A stretch of DNA of 64,000 nt from Larimichthys crocea (Eukaryota > Chordata > Actinopteri > Sciaenidae): the NCBI RefSeq assembly GCF_000972845.2, contig NW_020860930.1, positions 245,240 to 309,239 on the forward strand, given 5' to 3'. How positions within the stretch are numbered: the stretch's first letter is position 1; each line of letters starts with the position of its first letter. The notes under the pieces are model-generated. The model searched no databases. It was not told the origin of the DNA and saw nothing but the letters and a program-made list of their open reading frames with translations. A program made the position numbers and the translations under genes. Shown here one piece after another: positions 1 to 11,700 of the stretch.

Positions 1-74
1 TTAAATCAGGAACTGATGAAAGAAAAAGTTACAAATGTCAAAGACTTTACTTGAATAACCTTTGACCTCTACAA

Positions 75-75
<1 letters not shown>

Positions 76-132
<57 letters not shown>
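76..132. repeat. (GT)n microsatellite
   Basis: About 28 uninterrupted GT units. It lies downstream (in gene sense) of hid1 exon 2, so it should sit in hid1 intron 2. Confidence 0.97.
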
Positions 133-135
<3 letters not shown>

Positions 136-317
136 AAAGTGTGGGAACAACAAACAGCAGCATTCCTTTGACTCACACTGTATCCAGGATGGATCAGAGT
201 CATTTTAAGTTACTTGCCAGCTTCAGTTACTTTACAGACTCAGATGATTAAACTAATAAATATTGATATATCATTATAGATTGCTGATGGAGAGCCGGTG
301 GAGTCGTGGCTGCTTAC

Positions 318-1312
318 CTTGTAGCAGAGGGTTGCCAGGTTTGACGGAGACTCCTCTCTGACAGCTCGGATCTCTGCGGCCGGCACCAGAGCGAAGACGT
401 CCTGGACGGTGGTGGACGAGTCGGCCCAGAACTGATCCCAGAAGGCGTCGTCGCTGGCTTCTACGGGCTGCAGGAAGGGACACACACACCAACGCATCAC
501 ATCATATATGTGTGTGTTTTTAACGTGACACACACCAGAGCAGCCTCATCACTGAGCACAGACACTGACACTGACTGTCAGCATCCATCCCAGACCTGCA
601 CACCACACATTGCCATGTTTAGATGTTCTAGTTCTTGATTTTAAAAAAAATATTATTTGACTTCATGTTTGTTTTGAGACTCTTTCCTGGTCTGTTGCAT
701 GTTTCTGGTTCTGATCCTGAATCAACCTAAATACTCTAAATACTCAGAATCAGACAGATATTCAAATGTTTCTGACTCAAACATGAAGAGTAAGACGATA
801 AAAACTCACATTAGAGCAACAGCTGCTGATATTTTTAATCATCAACCAGTCTGACAGTTTTCAAACTTCCTGCAGTCCAGTTTTTACTCTGATCATTGCA
901 GCTTTAACTCTCACAGAGCTGCCTTTATCTCGTTAGTCCACCTTAAATACACCTGACAGAGGGACTAACTCATTAAATTTAATATCTCTGAATATTAACT
1001 GACTTGTTGAAGTTGTGTAAGAGTAAACACAGAACAGAAAGAAGACACCTGATGAAACTTTCCAGCACAAATAAGAATTAAACAATGATTTTTTTTTCAT
1101 CCTTGAGTCATGTGTAACCTGCCTGCAGTGTTTCCTCAGTGTGTCTGCAGGCTGCCATCTGGCACCAACTTTATCTCCACAGGCTGATTCTAACCACAAA
1201 CCGCGTCTCTTTCTGCTTTAATCACCTTTAAATGTGACGCACTGACCTGGGTCTTGGTGGTGAGCTGGATCACAGCCTTCCTGAAGTGCAGTTTGGTGTC
1301 TGCGTTTCCCAT
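318..1312 (-). CDS. hid1: HID1 domain-containing protein, N-terminal two coding exons (partial, runs off left edge)
   Basis: HID1 is a peripheral membrane protein of the medial/trans-Golgi that is needed for dense-core vesicle and secretory protein sorting (family knowledge). Exon 1 is 1247-1312: ATG at 1312, 22 codons, starting MGNADTKLHFRKAV and ending TTKTQ, then donor gtcagt. Exon 2 is 318-467: acceptor ..ctgcag, 50 codons, with FWDQFWADSSTTVQDVFALV and AEIRAVREESPSNLATLCYK, then donor gtaagc. Both exons are whole codons (66 and 150 nt, phase 0). The Gly at position 2 fits the N-terminal myristoylation known for HID1. The remaining ~90% of the protein is beyond base 1. The first exon has in-frame codons upstream (a longer reading with an ATG at 1477), but the start at 1312 matches the family. 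The match to vertebrate HID1 is very close, so the name is secure; the a/b paralogue is not decided. Confidence 0.93.
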
Positions 1313-1511
1313 TTTAATGTCTGAGCCGCCTGCTGCCCGTCCAGACCGACTTGAACGGTGAGTCTGTTTAACAGTCTGAAGGATAATCTGCATCAGCCTG
1401 ACAGCCGCTCGCTGCGAGGCCTTCAGGGGCGGCTCGGAAAACACAGCTTCAACGAGGGAGCGTATGTCTAGATACATAAAATAAACAATGTGTCATTTAT
1501 ATATGTGTAAA

Positions 1512-1970
1512 TATATGGGGAGCCGTTTGTAAAGCGGCTCACGCTGAAAATAACAGCAACATTTTGTCACATTTAGCTTCAAACAATGTTTAAAAAACTG
1601 GTGTGAATTTTTGAGAGAATATTTGTCAACTTAGAGATATTTTAAATATTTAAATCCAAATGTTAAATCTAAATGTTAGATCTAAATGTTAAATTTAATT
1701 CTAAATGTTAAATTTAAATCTAAATCTAAATGTTAAATTTAGATCTAAATGTTAAATTTAATTCTAAATGTTAAATTTAAATCTAAATCTAAATGTTAAA
1801 TCTAAATCTAAACATTAAATCTAAATCTAAATGTTAAATCTAAATCTTTAGATTGAACATTTAGGTGTAACATTTAAAATTTGGATTTAAATATTTGAAA
1901 TATCTCTAAGTTGACAAATATTGTTGTAAATGTGCAAAAAAGTGACTCTCAGAAATTCGGCACCCCATAT
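1512..1970. mobile_element. Palindromic MITE with long inverted repeats, likely non-autonomous DNA transposon
   Basis: The ends mirror each other: atatggggagccg at the left and cggcaccccatat at the right. A second inverted pair lies inside: tatttgtcaacttagagat near 1620 and its complement near 1895-1920. Between the inner arms (about 1650-1860) is an AT-rich tandem tract of units like aaatctaaatgtt. Flanking TATA on both sides may be the target duplication. It has no coding capacity. The superfamily is not assigned; a TA-type duplication would suit Tc1/mariner or a related group. Confidence 0.75.
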
Positions 1971-2489
1971 AAATATAATTATATGTTTGTATGATTTAAT
2001 TTTAATATATATCGACTCACATCATACACACAACGAACAAACTAAACAAAAACACATTACATTATTTAATGATAACAATAATAAAACTACATTTACTTGT
2101 TAGGGCTAACATTAAGCTAATAAAATGATGTTTTAAATTATGTTTCTGCTTCTGTAAACATGACCTGTGATAATGTCACGTGATATATTTGTGTTAAACA
2201 AAATCTTTGTTGTTTTTCTGTGTCTGCTGAAGAGTTTTCATAATTCCCACGGTACGTGAAGGCAACACAAGCCAAGCAGGATCCAAATGAGTCGACTTCC
2301 GGGATCCCAGTGTACATATTTACCTTCATCCAGGCTCCTGATTGGCTGAAACCACCTTCATTTGCATATCACTCGGAGGATGAAGAAAACACGTCATCAT
2401 CATCGTCATATGACATCATCGTCATCATTATATGCAGTCAGTGATAGGTTGGTTTGTTTACCTCGTCACCAGACACTGATGAAGCCAGA
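1971..2489. other. Intergenic DNA without recognised features
   Basis: AT-rich sequence followed by mixed sequence with a short cat/gac-rich patch near 2390-2440. No exon with splice signals and no family match was seen. Confidence 0.6.
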
Positions 2490-2945
2490 ACAGGTGAAGG
2501 AGTAAGCAGACAGGTGAAGGTACAGACAGGTGGAGGTACAGACAGGTGGAGGTAGACAGATGAAGGTGATGGTAGACAGGTGAAAGTACAGACAGGTGGA
2601 TGTACAGACAGGTGAAGGTAGACAGGTGAAGGCAGACAGGTGACAGTACAGACAGGTGATGGTAGACAGGTGAAGGTACGGACAGGTGAAGGTACAGACA
2701 GGTAAAGGTAGACAGCTGAAGGTACAGACAGGTGAAGGTACAGACAGGTAAAGGTACAGACAGGTAAAGGTACAGACAGGTAAAAGGTAGACAGGTGAAG
2801 GTACAGACAGGTAAAGGTAGACAGGTGAAGGTACAGACAGGTGGAGGTACAGACAGGTAAAAGGTAGACAGGTGAAGGTACAGACAGGTGGAGTTACAGA
2901 CAGGTAAAAGGTACAGGTGAAGGTACAGACAGGTAGACAGATGAA
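2490..2945. repeat. Minisatellite, acaggtgaaggtag(ta)-type units
   Basis: About 455 bp of imperfect 10-18 bp units built from acaggtgaaggtag and gtacagacaggtgga variants. The long open frame on the minus strand, rich in Cys, Leu, Pro and Thr, is an artefact of the repeat. Confidence 0.93.
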
Positions 2946-3225
2946 GCAGCTGTGAGAGGACGAACATTACAAACATTAATATTTATTGACTTGTCCATCT
3001 CTGAGTTTCTCTGACAGGAAACAAAATACTCTCAGGTGGATGAGTCCTGCATGTCGTCACTGGGTGGCGCTGTCCTCCACCCTCAGAGCAGCTTCTGTCT
3101 GCACCACGACCTTTAAAGGAGCTTTTACAATTATGATAATATAATAATTTAGAGATTTTAACTGATTAACATCAACAATCTCTGTGCAGGTCCATTTAGA
3201 AATTCATCTTTTGTATTAAATGTTT

Positions 3226-3350
3226 TCTGGTTTTCCCTCTGATGTCTCAGCTCTCTGTGATTTACAGAGTTTATGATGGACAGTGAAGTAACCTGCTGAC
3301 AGCTGTAGCTGCTGTTAGCTCATGTCAGCTCAGTCTGTTAGCTGCTGTGT
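3226..3350. repeat. Dispersed repeat, family A (copy 1)
   Basis: Contains gtgatttacagagtttatga, gacagtgaagtaa and gctgttagctcatgt. It is nearly identical over ~115 bp to 36686-36830, with shorter relatives at 14566-14640 and 42176-42240. I see no terminal repeats or coding sequence. Confidence 0.75.
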
Positions 3351-3389
3351 TTGATTTTTCTGGTTTATCGATCAGAAAAAGGACGACAC

Positions 3390-5333
3390 GACGTCTTGGA
3401 TTAACGTTTATTCATGAAAAGGTCGTGTCGAGACCGTAGAGTTCATCACTGACGAGTGACCATCCAGACATGCGGGCGATACAGGAGGGGAATACAGCAC
3501 ACAGCTAAACCACGAGTCTTTAAAAAATAAAATCAGTGCACAGATAATCTTACAAAGATTGCATAATATAAAGAAAGGTTATAAAATTTCCCAGAAATAG
3601 TGCAATTTTACCACCACCAGGAAAATGAACTGAAACCTGCTCCACCCTCAGCGCCGACCGCTTTAAATGCTTCAAACGCTCCACAGAGCCTCAGGAGTGC
3701 AAAGACAAGCCGGCGTCAGCTGGGCGGCTACATGTTACTGAGGCTGAACGTTGGACAAACGTCCAAAGAATGTTTGGGAACAAACACCCACATTGCACAC
3801 GTTGTACTCAGTGTTAATCATCGTGTCTCCTGCTCAAAGGAGACGAGGCTACAAAGTGTTAAATAAAGTTTTCACATTTAAAAACGACCTCCGACGTGTG
3901 TGAACGTCTGTCCGTGTCTGACGCTTCTAGTTCTTCTTCTTCTGATAAAATAAAGTGGAACACGTGAAGAGAAGCTGCTGCGTGAATGATCGCGGACGCA
4001 AACTTTAAAACACCACGGCGACAAACACACACTGTGGAGCTTGTAGTGTCGAGTTTGTGCCTTTGTGTGTGTGTGTGTGCCGAGTCGAGTGTTCACATTA
4101 TTTTGTTCACCCCTAAAGGAAGTCATTCATGATCGTTAACAAAATAAAAGCATCCCTTTAAATCCCAATGATCCTCCCACCTGAAGAAAAAAAGTACAAC
4201 TTGGAGGCTCCGACGACAAACACAGTATACACACACTCACACACACACACACACTCACTCACCTAAAACAGGCTAGATAGATTTAACAAAACTCAGCTTT
4301 GCAATTAAAAGTGGCACCAAAGTGAAACAAACGCTCCCCTCTCTCGCTCTCCAAACATACATTCATAAATCAAACGCACCCCGCTGAGAGGAGCAGGAGC
4401 CTCGGTCTGAACTTCTTCTGCTTCCACGTTTGAGGCTCGTGACGAGGGCAGTGTGCTACATGTACTGGTGTGCATATAAAAAAAAAAGAGAGCGCTAAAC
4501 CTGCAGAGAGGAAGGCCACGCGACGACAAAGAAAACGACGCCACCCGTCCCATCCGTCACTGACCTTTGACCTCAAACAGTGTGTAGTGTTACGACGTGC
4601 ATGCTGGTGCAAAAAGAGGAGAAGAGCTTCGACCTCAGAGAATCAGTTTGTTACGTGTGTAAAGGTTTAAAGACTGTTCCTCCATCTATCAACTATACAG
4701 CAAACTATTTATGCACATGCTACCGACACAAAAAAAATCTAACCTCAGTTTGTGTGAGGAGGTGTGTTAGTGTGTGGTTCAGAGATGTGCTGCTTTGGTA
4801 CGATCGTGGATGGATTCCAGTTCTGGTAGGGTTATAAAAAAAGAAGTCACGAACACGACGGACGAGCAAACACACCGACTCCGACGCCTCCGTCCAAAGG
4901 AGAGCGAGAGGATGGAGAGATTACAAAGCTTAAATATGGTTATTTATATTTATACGTTTCTTTTTCGGACTCCCTGTGAAGATAAAAAACACCGTTAGAA
5001 AGCGTGTCGAGAAAGACGGCAGCCGCCTCGGTCAGTGCGATTCAGAAAACACGGAGCACCAGAGGACGAGGGCGACACGCATGCACGCCTCAGACCCGGA
5101 AAAAAAAGAGGCCACAGCTGCCCTGAGCCTGAACACTCAGTCAGTCAGTCCCAGTGTACGCGAGCCCAACCCGACCCAGGACTGTCCCGTTCTTTAAGGA
5201 GGAGGTGAACGTCGGTTTGCGTGGAACGGGGTGAGTGCTGGCGTGAAGCCTTCAGGCTGACGCCCGGCAGGCAGGCAGGCGTCGGTCAGTCCTGGTCGGT
5301 CACCAGCCGCCCGCTCCCGTCACAAGTCAAAGT
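3390..5333 (-). other. abca5: abca5 3' untranslated region
   Basis: Sequence after the abca5 stop codon at 5334-5336. On the minus strand a canonical AATAAA signal lies at 3412-3407, which predicts cleavage near 3385-3395 and a 3'UTR of about 1.9 kb. No other gene is seen in this stretch. The 3' end is inferred from the signal only; other signals inside the stretch could give shorter forms. Confidence 0.6.
3407..3412 (-). terminator. abca5: Polyadenylation signal AATAAA for abca5
   Basis: Exact AATAAA on the minus strand, about 1.92 kb after the stop codon, followed by mixed intergenic DNA and a dispersed repeat. Confidence 0.55.
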
Positions 5334-5543
5334 TCAAAGCTGGTGCACGATGCTGTCTGTGTGGTTGACGGAAACCGGGCCGTCCTGACGGAGACGCTGC
5401 CACTGGAAGGTCGTGCTGAGGGAGCCGACCTCGTCCTCCTCGTTCTCCTGCTCCTTGGCAAACTCCATGAACACCTGAGGGGGAGGAAGACACGATAAAT
5501 ACTGTGTGTGTGTGAACCTGCAGTGTGTGTGTGTGTGTGAACC

Positions 5544-5586
<43 letters not shown>

Positions 5587-5752
5587 CCTGCAGTGTGTGT
5601 GTGCGTGTGTGTGTGTGTTTCGTACCTGCTCTAAGGTGCACTGGGAGAAGTTGTACTCTTCGAAGTTGAACATTTGCTTGGCTGAAGATAAAAACACACG
5701 GAGACGAGACATGACATTCGATGAGTCAGCAGATATTTGTCCCAGATGGCCG

Positions 5753-5792
<40 letters not shown>

Positions 5793-8700
5793 CTCACCAC
5801 TCTCTAACTGAGAGAAAGACTTGGCCAGTGATTTGACGTCCTCCATGGGGATCTTGTAAACCCTCAGCGTGGCAAAGCTGCAGAGAGAGACAGTGTGTGT
5901 GTGTCAACAAAGCATCACACACTTACTACAGAGCTTTTATTTTGAAGGGTACATTTGCTCTTCTGTAATCAGCTGTTTGGTGTCTGTAACTTTGCCTCTC
6001 ACCTCTCCTGTCGGGTGGCGTGAGGGAAGATTCGAAGGATCTCTTTGTGCAGCAGCGCCACCTGCTGGAGCCCCGTCAGCTCCTCTCTGAGCTTCACCTC
6101 CAGACTGTAGCCCCGCCCGTACTTCCCTTTTAAATGTTGGATGGAGCCGATACACCTGATGAGAGAAAACACCGTCAGCATGAAGCCATCCAGACGATCT
6201 GCTCTCACACCGCTGCACCGAGTACCGACCTCAGCTGGCCGGACACCATGATGGCCACACGGTCGCACACGGCCTCCGCCTCCTCCATGTAGTGCGTGGT
6301 GAGGACGGCTCCTCGCTGATGGTTCTTGAACGCAGCACGTATGGCCCTCCTGCACAGACACAGTTACCAGAACACGCTCCTGTGATCATGAACTGAACAC
6401 GGTAAACAGGACGACGTCTCACCACATGCGCTGTTTAGATTTGGGGTCCATGCCTGATGACGGCTCGTCCAGTAAAACGATCTGAGGATTCCCGATCATG
6501 CTCAGGGCGAAGCACAACTGTGAACACACACGACAATCATCAGCCAACGTGTGAAGATCTCTCTCATACAACAGAACATCATTTCTCCGTCGTTCTCCAC
6601 CTCCATCTTAACTCCTTAATGTTAGGACTGTGGCTGATCACATTAACCTCGCCCTGAACACTTTCCTCTCTCTTCCCTCGCAGGTGTTTGTTTGTTCTTA
6701 CCTTCCTCTTGAGTCCTGCTGACAGGGTCTTGGCTTGTTTGTTCAGGTGGTCCTTGAGCTCCAGAGCGTTCACCACACTGACAACAACATCCACAAAATC
6801 ACCGTCAGCCACGTTCTCACCTCACACTGAAGGAATCGTGATGAAAGTTTCTGCTGGTGTGAAGTGAGACTCACCGTTTGATGATTCCTGGGACGTCCTG
6901 TCCTTTCAGGCCCTTGATGGCAGCGTAGATCTCCAGGTGCTCCTGCAGAGTGATCCTGGGCCACAGAGGGTTCACCTGTGGACAGTAGCCCACATGCTCC
7001 AAATTGTTGTCCACCTGATGAAACTCTGTACTGTAGTCCCCCATGAGCACCTGGACGAGCAGAAAAACAGACGGTCAGTGAACTACTCGCCTGTTTAACC
7101 ACAGACAGTTACATGGATGTGGATCAGTACCTGCCCTGCAGTGGGTTCAGTGTCGCCTGACAGCATGTGCATGACGGTGCTCTTTCCGGCTCCGTTGGGT
7201 CCCAACAGTCCAAGAACTTCACCTGAAGAAACCGCATTTAGGATTGTAAGAGAACTTTGGCTGAACTTTTCCTCAAAGTTTCCTCGTGTTTGGTTAAAAA
7301 CGGAATGTGACGCACCTTTACGAACGCAGAATGAGATGTTCTTTGTGGCCACTTTCCTCGTCTTGTTCAGAGAAAAACCTTCTCTTCTGCCTTTGTGCTG
7401 CTTCCTCAGGTTACTCACAACCACCACTGGTTTCTACGTGGACGAGAACTTAATGATCAAGACACTCTTTGGTCTGATCTGGATCACCAATCTGTGAAAC
7501 ACTGACTCACCTCTTCACAGGACTGACAGGTGAGTGCCTCCTTCACTCGGGCCTTCTCCATCTGAACGTCCTCATCCTCGTTCAGCCCTTCTTCAGGGTT
7601 CCTCTCCACTTTGGGCTTTGGCGTGGATGAGATCCTGTGAAGGTTTAAAATAATCATCCATAATTAAAAAATGAACTCATATTTCACGTTTAAAAAAAGA
7701 AAAAAAGAGAGAAAACATTGTCCTGAGGTTTCATGTAATCTGAGCTGTGACCTGAAATCTGATCGTTACCTGCAGAACTGATCGTTTTTCATCGTCCTCC
7801 CTCCGTAATGGATCTCCAGCCACCGGAGCAGGAAAAGCAGCAGGATGCACTGAAGGTAGGGCTGAGCACAGAAACACACACACAGGATGGTGGAACACAC
7901 ACACACACTTCTACAGTCTGTGTTTTCTGTTTTTAATCAGATACATACAGCTACGATCGCGATGACCAGGTTCTTCCAAAAGAAGTTATCTTCGTACAGA
8001 GTGGGGAGGAAGGTCGCCTGAAAACGGAGAAAAAACAACAAAGTCAGGCGACTGCTGCTCGTACTCGGTGTCTGAAAACAAAAGCTGCTCCGTCTCATCC
8101 CTCTGCGTTTTACTGACGGGACACCGAGCTCGACTTGTCGATCAGACGGAGAAAACACTGATGGACGTGACGTCGTACCTTGGTGATGCAGTTGAGGCAG
8201 CCCATCAGAGGGTACAGAGGGTTGAAGAAACACAGGAAGTTGTGCAGGTTTCTGGTCAGCCAGGGGATGTCGTTCACCAACTGAACCAGCGAGGCCGACA
8301 CCACGCACACCTGAGGGAAGTCAGCAGAATGACACAATAACACATTCTGTTGTGCCGAGTTCACGTGTTGGAAGGTGGTAAACACCCTCAGCCTCACCAT
8401 CATGGAGATGACGGAGAAGAAGTCCCTGTTGCTCTGGACTCGGGCGAAGCCGAAAGAAAACACGTAGGTGAAGAGAATCATGGCTGGACTGAAGCCGATA
8501 GTACACAGGACCTAAGAGAGAGGAGAGAGAAGGACAGCAGGACTCAGTGGACAGGTGTGCTATGATCATAAAAATAATCATGTGGAACTGGAAGCACGGA
8601 CCACAGCGGTGAGGTTGCTGGAGGTGAGCATGTCTTCAGAGTGGAAGCAGAACAGGATGATGTTCATGCAGGACAGGATGAGGTAGTAGAAGGGGATGTC

Positions 8701-11700
8701 CACGGCTGCCTGACCGCACCAGTAAGCCGACGGTACGAGACCAGAGATCCGCAGCGTGGAGCGACACTTGATCTGAGAAGGAAAAAATACAAGTCAACAC
8801 TCGATGGAGATAGAGAGGAATGTTGGACCAAGTATTTCATGAGTCAAACGAGTGATTTGGATGAATTTGGAGCAGATTATGCAGATTTATTTCTTCTTCT
8901 TGGTTGTTTTTACTTTTCTAATACAGGACGAAGCCGTTAGCAGAGACTGAAGGCTCTGTGAAGCTTTGGTGACACCTAGTGGGAGTCATGACCCGCAGGT
9001 TCGACATAGGGTGCGGACGAATAGTCGATTTGCTTGTGAAGGTTCGTCACTGAAGTATTTACGTAGCCACCGTGATAACTGTGAAGGAAAGGAGCTTCAA
9101 TGCTTCCTTTATCATCTCCTTTAGCAGAGGATACATCAGACCATCCTTTACTCCTTTAACCCTCTCCTAACTCCTTGACCTTGTTTCTCGATGTTGGTCA
9201 CTGGTTAGAAAACTCTGACTCATAGAAGTGTATTTCTTCTGTTTCGCTGCACAGATGACATGAATCCCACGCACTGTGATCACGTGATTACCTCTCTGTC
9301 TCGAGTGTGGTCCATTGCGAAATACGCCGGCATCCCAGCTGCCAGCATTCCCAGTATGATGGCCTCGATGTACACCAGAGCGTAGGACGTAGCATCGGGG
9401 ATTTGCTGAGAGACGTCACGACAGAAACATTTCATATATTTTGAACGTCGCAGATAGAAACAGCACAGATCAGATGTGACGCCATCAAACACTCACATAA
9501 TCAAACGGTTTGGTCCAGGTTCGGATCGGTCCGGTGCCGTTCAGACCTCTCAGGAGAGCGTTGCTCAGTATATTGACAGCCATAGGCAAGGAGTGAACTG
9601 TGGTGCTGTTGAACGCGACACTGTACCTGAACCCCTGTGAACAGAGAACAAAGTGTTAAACATGAGGCTCGTTAACTGCGCGCTGACGCTTTAATCTCCA
9701 GTTTCAAACATCGAAAAATAAACTGTCCGATGTTAAAAGTGACCTTGCTGGATCCGGTTACGTTGATGGCAGCGCTGTGGGGAGCAGCAGACATGTAGTC
9801 GCTGTGCTTCATCATCTCCACTTTGATGTTCTGAGACTCCAGGTTGTGGACGAAGTCAGAGATGTCAGAGCCTGAAGAAGAACAAGAGTTCAAAGTGGAG
9901 GATGTAAAGGAGGATCAGCATCGAGGAGGAGGACAGGACACTTTTCTTTAATCAATTATGATTTCTGGCAGTCAGTATCCCATCACAATATTTACAGCAG
10001 AAAGAAGATCTAAAGGACTGAATCTAATACAGCGTCTAAGGTTCTGCTCCTCACCTGAGGAGTTCTGGACCAGGAGGCTGGTGGTGTATCTGCGGGGCGC
10101 CTGGTTCTTTTTGAGGAGGTAAATGGGCAGAAACTGACGGTCTGGAGAGTGAATCTGGATGTTTCCTGTGACCAGAGACAGGACGAGCACCGCGGCAACG
10201 AACACCAGGAACAAGGCCAGGCTGCAAGAGAAGACAGACAGGATGAAGAGGAGACGACGTGCACGGGATGTAAACCTTTTAACCGTTTATTTAAACGCAG
10301 TGTTGTGATACTTTAGATCGCCAAAACCACAAGTGCACCAGTGTTTCCCATCAATTACCTCGACTGTGCCACAGTTTCATAATGAAGGGAAAATATTTTT
10401 ACACTCTCCGGTGAAGCTACATCCGTGCACAGCTGAGAAACAGTTTAAACATTTGTTCATGGTCTAGTTTTGAGTTTTTGAACACCTGCATGGAAAGCAG
10501 CATTCAGGTCGTGGTTTAAGACCACGAGCCAACAGCTGCAAAGTTCTATATTTAAAATGTTCATAGAAGCACCGCTCAGTGTTTCTCTGTGTGTGTTTCC
10601 TGACCCGACACCGTGCACAGCCTCTGAACACTCACGTGTAGATGAAGGCCTTCCTCTCCCGGCGCATGTTCAGCATGTGCAGCCAGGCCACGGTGCTGAA
10701 CTGCTGCCGCCACAGAGCGTGACCCGACACGACGTCCGACTTGCTGTCTGAGAAGGTCAGCAGCCGCTGGTCCGTGTCATCCAGAGAGCCGTTGTCGCCT
10801 TCGTCCTCCGCCTGCTCCCGATTAAACACGCTGTAGTCTGAAGGAAGAGACGGAGTCATTTCAGTGATTGAGGGAACATGCAGGGAGTTAAACTTAAATC
10901 CTCCTCGTTGCTTTGGTAACACACCGGCTTGGTTCACTTCAGCTTCTGCCTCCAGGCGAAGAAAAACATCCTCCAGTGTTGTCATGGAGACGCCATAGTT
11001 GATAATTCCCAGATTGGGTTGACGGTCGAGCTCCGAGAACAGGCCTGTGACAGACACATCAATGAGTACGTGCTGCTGCAGGAAGACGAGACGCGACGCC
11101 AACGTCGACGCTCATATTCTCTCATCGCTCATCGTGTTATCTCACCCGGGAACGTGTCCATGTTCTCGAAAGGCAGAGTGAACGTCAGCTCGGCCTCGTG
11201 TTGTCGGGATAACTTCGCCTTGGGAACGTGCTGCTGGACCAATGACGAGATCCTCTCAGCGTCACATGACTCACTGATAGACATTCTGCGAGGGAGGAGG
11301 ACAAACAAACATGGACGTGTTGTTAAAGGAGAGTCAGTCTTTAACTTAGTCTGTAGCTGCTGTTAGCCAGCTAGCCGTGCAGCTAACTTAGTCCAGGCAG
11401 AGTCGGCTAGTAAGACTACTGAGAGTACTGTGGGAGGAGGAGGAGGAGGAGGAGGAGGAAGAGGAAGAGATGAAGAAGCTGGAAAAGAAGGAGGAGATGA
11501 AGGAGGAGGAGGAGGAGGAGGAGGAGATGAAGGAGGAGGAAAAGAAGGAGGAGGAAGAGATGAAGAAGCTGGAAGGAGGAGGAGGAGGAGGAGGAGGAGA
11601 TGAAGAGGAAGCAGGAAAAGGAGGAGATGATGGAGGAGGAAAAGAAGGAGGAGGAAGAGGAAAAGATGAAGAAGCTGGAAAAGAAGGAGATGAAGGAGGA

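Noticed and set aside
2458..2976. 172-codon Cys/Leu/Pro-rich frame on the minus strand
   Set aside because: Coincides with the minisatellite; it has no family, splice or promoter support.
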